From assembly GCA_964437595.1 (NCBI GenBank), contig CAYTHO010000010.1:1-64000 (forward strand): a DNA stretch of 64,000 nt, read 5' to 3'. The position numbers and the translations under genes were made by a program. The notes beneath the pieces were generated by a model. The model ran no database searches and was not told the origin of the DNA. It saw nothing but the letters and a program-made list of their open reading frames with translations. Below are positions 34,584-42,774 of the stretch, piece after piece; positions within the stretch are counted from its first letter, which is position 1, and the number at the start of each line of letters is the position of its first letter. Source of the stretch: DSYU01 sp964437595 (lineage in GTDB: Bacteria; Chloroflexota; Anaerolineae; Anaerolineales; Anaerolineaceae).

Positions 34584-35704
34584 GCCTTATTCCCGCCAAT
34601 CTTCACCCTTGGATCGACCAGGGCATAGATAAAGTCCAAGAAGAAAACGGTAAGCGCCAGCAAATAGGCGTAAATGATGGTGGTGCCGACAATTACCGGG
34701 GTGTCATAAAAACCAATGGCGCGGAAAATGGTGCGTCCCAGGCCAGGCCATAAGAAAACCGTTTCCGTGATGGTGGCGCCGGTCCATAAACCAATTACCA
34801 GCAGAGCAAAATTCGTCACGATGGTGGGAAGCGTTGGGCGCAGGATATAGCGGCGTTCCACATCCCGCGGAGCAAGGCCCTTGGCTTTGGCCATTTCCAC
34901 GTAATCTTCACTGGAGTAGATCAAGAAAAACGTTCTCCAGTTGTAAATCGAGTAGAAAATAGCGCTGATGACGAGCGAACCAGCCGGTAGAATCAGGTGT
35001 TCCAGCACGTCCAGAGTGTACTCAAAAACGTTGGTGGGCGGGGGGGCGCTCACCATGCCCCCAAACGGCAGCACCTTCAACACAGCGGCAAAAATCAAGA
35101 TAAAGAAAATTCCGTAGAACCAGGGCGGCACGGAAGAAGTTGGCGATAACGTGATCACCAGCTTATCCCAAAAACTGCCATAGGCGCGCGACAGGGCTAG
35201 AGCCACAAAAACGCTGAAGAAAAACAAAAAGAGCTGCGAAGTGCCCATGAGCAGGAGCGTGGCAGGAAGGCGTTCGAGGATGATGTTACGCACCTCGCGC
35301 GAGCCGTTGTCACTGACCATGTACGTGGCGCGTCCTAATTCCAGCACGAGCGCGTTGCCAAGATAGCGAAATGAACGTTCGACGAAAGGCCTGTCCAGGC
35401 CCAGGCGCTTCTCTTCCAGCGCAACCATTTCAGCGGCCATTTCCCGGCGTCTTTCTGGATCGATATTCTGGTTGGCCGTCATAGCCGCAACGCGCATGTT
35501 GGTGCGTTCGCGAATATCATTGCGCATGATGGTATCGACGTAGCCACCCATGTTCGCGATCAAGATGGTTAAGTAAACGCCAGCAATAACCGTAAAAAAC
35601 AATAAAACAACCCGCATAGCGACGAAACGTCCTACTCGGGTAAAGGTGGATTCTGAAGCCTGGCGTTTCGCGCCGGCGCTTCCCTCCGCAATAGCTTGTG
35701 CCAT
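34580..35704 (-). CDS. oppB: peptide ABC transporter permease (OppB type), system 1
   Basis: A 374-residue inner-membrane permease. After an N-terminal polar tail (1-25) and a first helix, an enlarged outer loop (about 55-130) carries the charged stretch DPERRREMAAEMVALEEKR before RLGLDRPF. The ATPase-coupling loop is MAKAKGLAPRDVERRYILRP, and the C-terminal helices hold ITETVFLWPGLG, typical of OppB/DppB. It starts downstream of a hairpin that separates it from the binding protein gene. Confidence 0.9.
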   Translation of the reverse strand: MAQAIAEGSAGAKRQASESTFTRVGRFVAMRVVLLFFTVIAGVYLTILIANMGGYVDTIMRNDIRERTNMRVAAMTANQNIDPERRREMAAEMVALEEKRLGLDRPFVERSFRYLGNALVLELGRATYMVSDNGSREVRNIILERLPATLLLMGTSQLFLFFFSVFVALALSRAYGSFWDKLVITLSPTSSVPPWFYGIFFILIFAAVLKVLPFGGMVSAPPPTNVFEYTLDVLEHLILPAGSLVISAIFYSIYNWRTFFLIYSSEDYVEMAKAKGLAPRDVERRYILRPTLPTIVTNFALLVIGLWTGATITETVFLWPGLGRTIFRAIGFYDTPVIVGTTIIYAYLLALTVFFLDFIYALVDPRVKIGGNKA

Positions 35705-35724
35705 CTTGCACCCTCTAAATTTAG

Positions 35725-35763
35725 AATAGATAGGGGCAAGTTAGAGGCCTGCCCCTATCTATT
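35725..35763 (-). terminator. intercistronic hairpin between binding protein and oppB, system 1
   Basis: AATAGATAGGGGCA and TGCCCCTATCTATT form a perfect 14-bp stem with an 11-base loop, between the stop of the binding protein gene and the oppB start. Such structures usually protect the upstream message or partly terminate, giving an excess of binding protein over permease. Confidence 0.7.
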
Positions 35764-35785
35764 AATACATAGCGGTTTTACCCGT

Positions 35786-38401
35786 TTACTGAGCCGTTAC
35801 GAACTCCAGAGATACGAAGGTCGGCTGGCTGACGGGGAACGGCACTACCGCGACCTCGAGCTTATTGGAACCAGCTTCGAGCTTCTTGGTGGTCTCCGCA
35901 TCCAGGACAACCTGATACAGGCCATCTTCAACGGGTGTAGCTTCTTCAACGGCGACGATTTCATTCTTGGCGTTGTAGAGCAAGAACTTCACCATCTTGA
36001 TTTCGTCGGCGGGGTAAGCTTCGCCATTGAATTCAACATAGATATCGTAGGCTGCTTCCTGGCCAATGGTTACCTGGCCGGGGCCGTCAATTTCGACTTC
36101 GGCCAGCTTGGGCTCGCCAAAGTTGGACCACTTGTCGGCCAGGTCGGGGTAGTCGGCGAAGTGCTTGAGGACCAGGCTCTTCTCCGTCAGGAACGGCTTG
36201 TCAAGGAAGTAGGGACCGGTGCCAACCCAGAAGTGACCCTGCGCAGTGTACCAGTCCTTGTAAGCCTGGTAGCGGGCAGCGGCTTCTTCTTTGGTCAGGA
36301 ACTCACCGAGGGTGGGTTCGTAGGGGATGGCGACATCGGTGATGGCCTGATCGAGGGTCTTGGAGAGGATCTCGAGGGCCGGGCCACCAACGTAACTGGT
36401 CTGTTCGATCTCAGCCGTGCCGGCCTTGTCAACTGAGTAGGCCAGTTCGCCATTCGCTTCGGCCAGGTTGCCAATGGCAATCATCGGCCAGGAGCCTTCC
36501 GCGAAGGTGTAGGTGGGGTACATGACGGCGACGTTCAGCTCAGCATCCAGCGAGTAGTTATCGCTGTAGTACTCGATCACCACCGGGTCGGTCGAGACGA
36601 TCTTGATGCCCTTGAAGGTCTGCATGAAGGTCTCGAAGCCAGGAACAGCCTGTTCGTCATAGATCTTGCTTTCCGGCTTGGCGCGGTCGAAGGTCATAAT
36701 CATGCCCATGACCATATCGGCCATCGACAGATTGCTACCATCGTGCCATTTGACGGTCTCGAACATGTCAGCAGGATAGTACTGGACGGATTTGCGCAGA
36801 GCGGTCTGACCATCGGGGTACTTTTCCTTGGCGGTGATGAACTTCTGAGCGGTGGCATCCCAATCGACCCAGGCATCTTCAGGGACTTTGATTTCGGCTT
36901 CGAAATTGAGGGTGACCCAATCGAGCGTCTTGCCAACCGGCAGACCTTCTTTAATGGTCACTTCCATTTTTTCCATGCGCATCGGCCAGACAAGACCGGT
37001 GTACGGATCGTACACAACCTCGCCAGCGGCGCTGTTGGTAGCGCGGATGGCACCCTGATCGAAGGCCCAGTTGGAGCCAGCGATGGGGTTCCAGGGTTCC
37101 GCGAACAGATCCTGGGTAGCCCAGCGAACCGTGCCACCTTCTTTGTCAGCCCAGCGCAGGGTGAAGGGATAGATTTGAGCGCCTTCAATGCCAGCGGCCA
37201 GGTCAGAGGTAGCAACCAGTTCGGTGTTATAGGGGATGTAGTTCTTGCCGTCGATCAGGAAGACCTGCAGCGAATCCTGGAGCGAGAGCTCGAGGGCGCG
37301 GGCCATCATGTCGTGGCGTTCTTCCACGGTAGAGAACTGCGCCGTGGCGAGTTTATCACCCAGCTCTTTGAACTCGGGGTCAGAAACGTTCTCGAGGAAG
37401 GCGGGGATACCCTGCGCGCTCGAGTCCAGGTACATTTCCTGGAAGATATTGCTCTGATCGCGGTCCAAGACAGTGGCGCTCCACGCGGCGGTGTACAGGT
37501 GCCACTGGCCGTCAGCCGGCTGGGAACCAATCCAGATGGGGGAAGCTTCGGAACCAGTCTTGTACTGGCGGTCAACGGTGAAGCCAACCTCTTCCAACTG
37601 CTGGGCAACATAATCACCCATCGGAAGGCGGGTGCCGTCCGAGTCATTGCGGATGATGAGGGTCAGCGAGACGGGTTTGCCTTCGAACTGCCATTTGCCA
37701 TCGGTGAGCGTAGCGCCCATGGCTTCCATTTCAGTCTTGATGACTTCGCGGGCTTTCTCGAGATCGTAGGCGTAATAGGACTCAAGTTTGCGGGCGGTGT
37801 CAGCCAGGTCGGCGTAGTCAGGGAACTGGGTGGTGATGGCGAAGAACTTGGCCAGCGCGCCACCAGCGTAGATTTCCTGGTTGAGGTAATCACGGTCGTA
37901 CAGCCAGTTGGTGGCTTCGCGAATCTTGCGGCTGTTGAACGGGTTCAGCCTTCCATCACTGAATTTAACGGGATTGTACAGGATATCATAGTACAAACCA
38001 CTGGCGGTGGAGTAGGCCAGGCCAGAAGCCTCAAGGGCGGGTAGGTCCTTTGAGGAAAGGCCGTTGGCGTAAATATCCACTGCGTTCGCGCCCAACTGGG
38101 TGATCGCGGAGTCGGAGCTAATGACCGACATGACGATCTCATCCAGCCAGCCACCTTTGCGGGTAGTCGCAGGGGCAGCGGGGGCTTCTGTGGCGGTAGG
38201 TTCCGCCGGGGGTTCTGTTGCCGCAGGCGCTTCAGTGGGGGCCGCGGTAGGAGCAGCCGGCGCCTCGGTGGGGGCCTTGGTGGGCTCAGCAGCGGGCTGG
38301 GCCTGGGTGGGCTGCGCTACGGGCGTCGCCGGAGCGCAAGCAGCCAGTACTAAACTTACTACAATGAGCAAGCTTAGAATGACAAGACTTTTTTGTTTCA
38401 T
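35786..38401 (-). CDS. peptide/oligosaccharide ABC transporter binding lipoprotein with swapped halves, system 1
   Basis: An 871-residue lipoprotein (lipobox ending at Cys22, then a P/T/A/E-rich linker to about 80). The family 5 binding-protein elements are in reversed order. Residues about 85-415 contain what is normally the C-terminal half (LNPFNSRKIREATNWLYDRD, YAYDLEKAREVIKTEMEAMG). Residues about 422-765 contain the normal N-terminal half (GGTVRWATQDLFAEPWNPIA, KWHDGSNLSMADMVMG at 551-566, VGTGPYFL at 726-733). An Ig-like domain closes the protein (about 766-871). The start at 38401 has AAGGAG upstream. First gene of system 1, behind its own promoter with a leader of about 240 bases. Ligand unknown. 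Confidence 0.85.
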   Translation of the reverse strand: MKQKSLVILSLLIVVSLVLAACAPATPVAQPTQAQPAAEPTKAPTEAPAAPTAAPTEAPAATEPPAEPTATEAPAAPATTRKGGWLDEIVMSVISSDSAITQLGANAVDIYANGLSSKDLPALEASGLAYSTASGLYYDILYNPVKFSDGRLNPFNSRKIREATNWLYDRDYLNQEIYAGGALAKFFAITTQFPDYADLADTARKLESYYAYDLEKAREVIKTEMEAMGATLTDGKWQFEGKPVSLTLIIRNDSDGTRLPMGDYVAQQLEEVGFTVDRQYKTGSEASPIWIGSQPADGQWHLYTAAWSATVLDRDQSNIFQEMYLDSSAQGIPAFLENVSDPEFKELGDKLATAQFSTVEERHDMMARALELSLQDSLQVFLIDGKNYIPYNTELVATSDLAAGIEGAQIYPFTLRWADKEGGTVRWATQDLFAEPWNPIAGSNWAFDQGAIRATNSAAGEVVYDPYTGLVWPMRMEKMEVTIKEGLPVGKTLDWVTLNFEAEIKVPEDAWVDWDATAQKFITAKEKYPDGQTALRKSVQYYPADMFETVKWHDGSNLSMADMVMGMIMTFDRAKPESKIYDEQAVPGFETFMQTFKGIKIVSTDPVVIEYYSDNYSLDAELNVAVMYPTYTFAEGSWPMIAIGNLAEANGELAYSVDKAGTAEIEQTSYVGGPALEILSKTLDQAITDVAIPYEPTLGEFLTKEEAAARYQAYKDWYTAQGHFWVGTGPYFLDKPFLTEKSLVLKHFADYPDLADKWSNFGEPKLAEVEIDGPGQVTIGQEAAYDIYVEFNGEAYPADEIKMVKFLLYNAKNEIVAVEEATPVEDGLYQVVLDAETTKKLEAGSNKLEVAVVPFPVSQPTFVSLEFVTAQ

Positions 38402-38693
38402 CTCTTTCTCCTTCTTGATATGGTTCTGGATTAGGGTTAGCTTCACGAACAGCTATCTCACCATTACTTGCGGTTATCCAGTTTCTACCCGAACTGGTAC
38501 CTGCCCGGATGGGTTAGGACCTGCAATATTCTACTCGGAAATTTACCGTTAAGATACCCCGATTTTCTGCCCGGTAAAGGATGTAGTGAAGGTATGTTGA
38601 TAATGCTTCAGCGTTTTTGCCGGTTCACCTTGACCCATTTTCACTAAATATACCATAATTAATCTTTCTATAACAAGTTTATGCAATACCCTG
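38402..38693. other. long 5' leader of system 1
   Basis: Between the end of the second binding protein of system 2 and the start of system 1. It holds the promoter at 38647-38676 and a transcribed leader of about 240 bases. A CCAGTT/AACTGG hairpin can be seen near 38480, but no known riboswitch family was recognised, and no reading frame looks real. Confidence 0.45.
38647..38676 (-). promoter_or_regulatory. promoter of system 1 operon
   Basis: On the minus strand TTGTTA (38671-38676), an 18-base spacer and TATATT (38647-38652) with TGG before the -10 box (extended -10). Surrounding bases are AT-rich. Confidence 0.6.
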
Positions 38694-40643
38694 CTATGGG
38701 CACCCCGCCCCGTAATCCAGGCTTTCCAGGCCCCAGAAAATGCTGCGCGCCGTCGGATCGATTTCCAATCCGCACAGGTCAGCGCGCGCAATGGCAATTT
38801 TCACGTGGGAGTACAGCGGGATAACTGGAAGATCACGGGCAAAGATTTCTTGCACGCTCCGGCTGCGCGCGGCATCATCCGCGTCAGTGGGGCGCGCCCA
38901 ATAGGCGGCGGCGCAGGCATTATCGAACTCCTGGCTGGTGTAGCCGGTGACATTGGCGCCAATCCAGCGGTTGGCGGCGCCTGGAATCTGGCTGGTGGTG
39001 TACAACAGGCAGTTTGGCCGGGCGCTGGCTTCCCAGGAGAACTGAACCAGGTCAAACTTTCGACCAAACACAATCCCATCCGGGCCGGGGCCAAACAACT
39101 GGCCTGGGTTTTGGAAAGACAACTGCACCTGCATGCCGCACGCTTGAAGGTCGGCGCTAATGGATTGGGCAACCTGTTTGCGCAGCTCGGCTTCGGTGGT
39201 CTGGAAGGCGAACGCCAGCGGCGTGCCATCGGGTATGCCGGCAATGCCCTGGGCAACACGAGGGGTGCCGGGTGAGTTGTCGGTGTCTTTCCAGCCCACT
39301 TCATCTAACAGCTTCGCCCCAGCGGCAGGGTCGTAGGCATACTGCGGCAGATCCGCCTGATAAAGCGGGTGCGAAGGCGGTAAAAAGCTGTTCGGGATGC
39401 TGGAGCGGTTATACAGCAGGCTGCTGATGATCTTCTCGCGATCGATACAGTAGGCCACTGCCTGGCGCGTGCGCGCGTCACCAAATAAGTCTACCCGATC
39501 CGCATTCTGACCGGGAGTGTAACCGTCATCATAAGAGGCGGGGCGAATGCCAAAGTCCAGGTGTTCCCACTCGGGGCCCTGGGCAATGTGCATCTTCAGC
39601 TTGCTCTGGTTCTCGCGCTCCAGCAGCCCGGGGATCATTTCCAAGAACTGCGGGTTCTGATCGACCACATCGCATTCGCCAGCCAGCAGCGCGTTCAGGT
39701 CGCCATCGGCAGCTTCGCCCACGAAGCGATAGACGAGGGTGTCGAATTTCGGCAGGCCTTCGGCGGCGCGGAAATAGTTGGGGTTTTTATCCAGGGTGAT
39801 ATGATCGCCAGCGGCCCATTCGCGGATAACGTAGGGGCCCCAACCCAGCGGCGAGCGGGCAGCAGTTGGATCGGCCAGCAGTTGTGCCGCGCCCTGCCTT
39901 CCCAATGCATGCTCGGGCAGCGGCGGCCAGAAGAAGGTGCCGTAGCGCTGCTCGTAGAAACCGGGCAGCCCCGTCCAGGTGACGGAGATTTCATCCGCGG
40001 ACTGGTAAGACGCCGTGCGGTCGGTGAGATATTTGGAAGCGGGGGTAGCCGGGTCGGCTGCCAGGCGGTAGGAGAAGACTGAATCCGCGGCAGTGAGGGG
40101 CGCGCCATCCGACCACTTGAGGCCGGGGAGCAGCTTGAAGGTTACCACCAGTTGATCCATGGTGATCTCGCTGGCGCCATCGTAGCTGACGGCGCAGCCG
40201 GGCTGGCTGCAGCCGGAAGGCAGCACGCGGGTTCCGGCTTTCAAGGTGACAAGGTTGCCATCCACATCGACCACAGGGTCGCCTGACTTTACCGCAACCG
40301 GGCTGATCTGCGCATCGCCATCGGACAGGCTGGGGATTTTCTGCACGATCACCGCCTGGGTGGAGAAACCGCGCGAATCGATGGGGCCATCATAGACAGA
40401 TTCGAGCACGCTCCACATACTGCGAGTATTGCCGCCGTACATGTAGAGCGTCTCTGGCTCGGACTGCAAGCAAACCACCAGGGTGCGGGGCGGAACGGCA
40501 GTTGCAGTGGCCTGTGGCTGAGGCAATGGTGCCGAGGTAGCGGTGCTTAACGCCGGGGTGCCGGCTACAAACGGGGTTTCTTTCGGAACGCTCGTAGCAG
40601 CCCGGCAGCCCACCAGCAGGGCGCTTGCCAGGAAAACCAGCAC
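38694..40643 (-). CDS. peptide ABC transporter binding lipoprotein, second of system 2
   Basis: A family 5 solute-binding lipoprotein of about 649 residues with the normal order of elements: VVCLQSEPETLYMYGG near the N-terminus, GLKWSDGAPLTAADSVFSYR, RSPLGWGPYVIREW, and a C-terminal half with DARTRQAVAYCIDREKIIS and YAYDPAAGAKLLDEVGW. The lipobox is ALLVGC. The GTG at 40643 gives a signal peptide without positive charge; the open frame continues upstream through IKARLYIPKSLG, so the true start may be a non-standard codon upstream overlapping the oppC stop. It is the last gene of system 2. Its ligand may differ from that of the first binding protein. Confidence 0.86.
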   Translation of the reverse strand: MLVFLASALLVGCRAATSVPKETPFVAGTPALSTATSAPLPQPQATATAVPPRTLVVCLQSEPETLYMYGGNTRSMWSVLESVYDGPIDSRGFSTQAVIVQKIPSLSDGDAQISPVAVKSGDPVVDVDGNLVTLKAGTRVLPSGCSQPGCAVSYDGASEITMDQLVVTFKLLPGLKWSDGAPLTAADSVFSYRLAADPATPASKYLTDRTASYQSADEISVTWTGLPGFYEQRYGTFFWPPLPEHALGRQGAAQLLADPTAARSPLGWGPYVIREWAAGDHITLDKNPNYFRAAEGLPKFDTLVYRFVGEAADGDLNALLAGECDVVDQNPQFLEMIPGLLERENQSKLKMHIAQGPEWEHLDFGIRPASYDDGYTPGQNADRVDLFGDARTRQAVAYCIDREKIISSLLYNRSSIPNSFLPPSHPLYQADLPQYAYDPAAGAKLLDEVGWKDTDNSPGTPRVAQGIAGIPDGTPLAFAFQTTEAELRKQVAQSISADLQACGMQVQLSFQNPGQLFGPGPDGIVFGRKFDLVQFSWEASARPNCLLYTTSQIPGAANRWIGANVTGYTSQEFDNACAAAYWARPTDADDAARSRSVQEIFARDLPVIPLYSHVKIAIARADLCGLEIDPTARSIFWGLESLDYGAGCP

Positions 40644-40678
40644 CAGGCCTAATGATTTTGGAATATAAAGCCTAGCTT

Positions 40679-41674
40679 TTATGAAGTACCTCGCAAACGT
40701 GGGTCAAAGGCGTCGCGGATGCCATCCCCCAGGAATGTAAAGGCCAGCACCACGATCGATACCGCGATGGCCGGCGTAAGCAGCATCCAGGGTTGGGCAT
40801 TGAGGGCCGTCTGGCCTTCAAGCATCATGGCGCCCCAGGATGTGATAAAGAACGCGCTCGGGTCGGTTGCCGGGCGAATGCCAATGCCCAGATAACCCAG
40901 CGTCGCTTCGGTGATGATATAACCGGGTATGTTCAGCGCCGCGATGATGATAATGGGGCCCAGGATATTGGGCAGCAGGTGCTTGAGCATAATGCGGCTG
41001 TCCTTCGCGCCAATACAGTGCGCCGCCTCGATAAAGTCGTTGTTCTTCAAGGACAGCACCTGCCCGCGCACAATACGCGCCACGCCGACCCAGTTCACCA
41101 CGGCAAAGGCTACAAACAGCATAAACAACCCATTCCACAGGTTGCCAATAAAGCTGTCGCGCAGCGCCACCATCACCACGATAAAGAACAGCAGGTCGGG
41201 GAACGCATAAATTACATCGGTAATGCGCATCAGCAGGTTATCCCAGCGACCGCCGTAATAACCGGCCAGCATGCCGATCGTGGCGCCCTGCAGAAGGACG
41301 ATGATGGTGGGAACAATGCCAACAATCATCGAAACCCGCGCGCCATACAGCACGCGGCTGAGCACATCGCGCCCCAACGTGTCGGTGCCGAGGAAAAATT
41401 CCGCCTTCCCCTCGCGGTTGTTGATCGTGGTAAATACTGGAGGAAGGTAATCATTCCCGCTGCTCAGCGCCAGCGGGTTGTGCGGCGCGATCACCGACGC
41501 CAGCATGGCGACTGAAAAGAAGATGATCACGATCACCCCGCCTACCACCGCGGCTTTGTTGCGGATCAGGCGGTACCAGGCATCCATCATCAGGCTGCGC
41601 GATGGCCCCTTTACTTCCAGGGTAGCGGCCACAGCTTTCGCCTGGGACATTTCTGAAGGTTTTGTTTCTGCCAT
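40679..41674 (-). CDS. oppC: peptide ABC transporter permease (OppC type), system 2
   Basis: A 331-residue permease of normal OppC size. After the first helix (about 45-65) comes the family motif FFLGTDTLGRDVLSRVLYG, then five helices; the ATPase-coupling loop is EAAHCIGAKDSRIMLKHLLP and the end is LGDGIRDAFDPRLRGTS. The start is set at 41674, where AAGGAG lies nine bases upstream. It directly follows oppB of the same system. Confidence 0.93.
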   Translation of the reverse strand: MAETKPSEMSQAKAVAATLEVKGPSRSLMMDAWYRLIRNKAAVVGGVIVIIFFSVAMLASVIAPHNPLALSSGNDYLPPVFTTINNREGKAEFFLGTDTLGRDVLSRVLYGARVSMIVGIVPTIIVLLQGATIGMLAGYYGGRWDNLLMRITDVIYAFPDLLFFIVVMVALRDSFIGNLWNGLFMLFVAFAVVNWVGVARIVRGQVLSLKNNDFIEAAHCIGAKDSRIMLKHLLPNILGPIIIIAALNIPGYIITEATLGYLGIGIRPATDPSAFFITSWGAMMLEGQTALNAQPWMLLTPAIAVSIVVLAFTFLGDGIRDAFDPRLRGTS

Positions 41675-41692
41675 TTTGTTCTTCTCCTTCAA

Positions 41693-42691
41693 CTATTTAT
41701 CCAGACGGATGCGCGGATCAAGGAACACATACACAAAATCCACACTCAGGTTGGCCAGGGCAACCAGGATCGCAAAGAATACTGTTGTGCCCATAATCAT
41801 CGAGTAATCGCGGTTGCTAATGGCCTGCACGTAAGCGCGACCCATGCCGGGGAAGGAAAACATCTGCTCGATAATAAACGAACCGGTGATCAGGCCAGCT
41901 AGGGCCGGACCCAGAAATGTTACCACAGGGATCAGCGCATTGCGCAGCATATGGCGAATAATCACCAGGCGCTCGACCAGTCCTTTGGCGCGCGCGGTGC
42001 GCACGTAATCCATGCGCATCACTTCCAGCATGGTGGCGCGGGTCAGGCGGGCGGTGCGTGCCATCACGCCAAAGCCCAGTACAATGCTTGGCAGCAGCCA
42101 GACGCCAATCGAGTCCCAGTTGGGTGGAATAATGGGGATCACGTGCAGCCAGGCGCCCAAGATGATGATAAGAAAAATGGCTATCACGAAATTGGGCACC
42201 GAAATTCCAGCCGTAACAATAAACAGGCTCAAATAATCGATCCAGGAATTCTGCTTGAGCGCCGAAATGATCCCCACCGGCAGCCCAATCCCCACGGCAA
42301 TCAACAATGCCATAATCCCCAGGCGGGCGGAGAAGCCAAAACGGCTTGCCCAAAATGGGTTGGATCCATACGGCTTAAACAGGTAATCCTGAACCTTGAC
42401 GCCTTTCTGGCGGTAGGAAGGGCCCATATTGCCACAAACCAGACCACAGACAAATTTACCGTTCTTATCCGTATCGCCAAAAACGTATGCTGTAAACTGG
42501 CGCCAAAGCGGTTTATTTAAACCATAGTATTCATTCAAAAGTTTCTGCGTGGTTGGGTCCACCTGCCGCGCGCTGGGATCGCGGTCCCATGGACCACCAG
42601 GAGCCATGTGCATCAGCAAAAAGGTCACTGCTGAAACTACCAACAGCACGGGGATCAACCAGAGAAGGCGGCGAACCAAATATGTGCCCAT
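41693..42691 (-). CDS. oppB: peptide ABC transporter permease (OppB type), system 2
   Basis: A 332-residue inner-membrane permease with the typical N-terminus TYLVRRLLWLIPVLLVVSAV, a six-helix layout, the coupling loop YVRTARAKGLVERLVIIRHM and the C-terminal FIIEQMFSFPGMGRAYVQAI. The gene starts downstream of a 15-bp hairpin separating it from the binding protein gene and is followed by oppC after an 18-base gap. Confidence 0.93.
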   Translation of the reverse strand: MGTYLVRRLLWLIPVLLVVSAVTFLLMHMAPGGPWDRDPSARQVDPTTQKLLNEYYGLNKPLWRQFTAYVFGDTDKNGKFVCGLVCGNMGPSYRQKGVKVQDYLFKPYGSNPFWASRFGFSARLGIMALLIAVGIGLPVGIISALKQNSWIDYLSLFIVTAGISVPNFVIAIFLIIILGAWLHVIPIIPPNWDSIGVWLLPSIVLGFGVMARTARLTRATMLEVMRMDYVRTARAKGLVERLVIIRHMLRNALIPVVTFLGPALAGLITGSFIIEQMFSFPGMGRAYVQAISNRDYSMIMGTTVFFAILVALANLSVDFVYVFLDPRIRLDK

Positions 42692-42723
42692 ATACGCTCT
42701 TAGACCTTTCCAGAAGTTGGCTT

Positions 42724-42757
42724 ACTGCCCGGCCTGCCCAATGGCAGGCCGGGCAGT
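42724..42757 (-). terminator. intercistronic hairpin between binding protein and oppB, system 2
   Basis: ACTGCCCGGCCTGCC and GGCAGGCCGGGCAGT form a perfect 15-bp stem with a four-base loop, 17 bases after the binding protein stop codon. No T tract follows, so partial termination or protection of the upstream message is more likely than a full stop. Confidence 0.72.
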
Positions 42758-42774
42758 GTTACTTCAAAGCGATC

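Noticed and set aside
38549..38797. Minus-strand frame of 82 codons before the system 1 binding protein
   Set aside because: It overlaps the promoter of system 1 and the end of the upstream gene, and has no family-like sequence.
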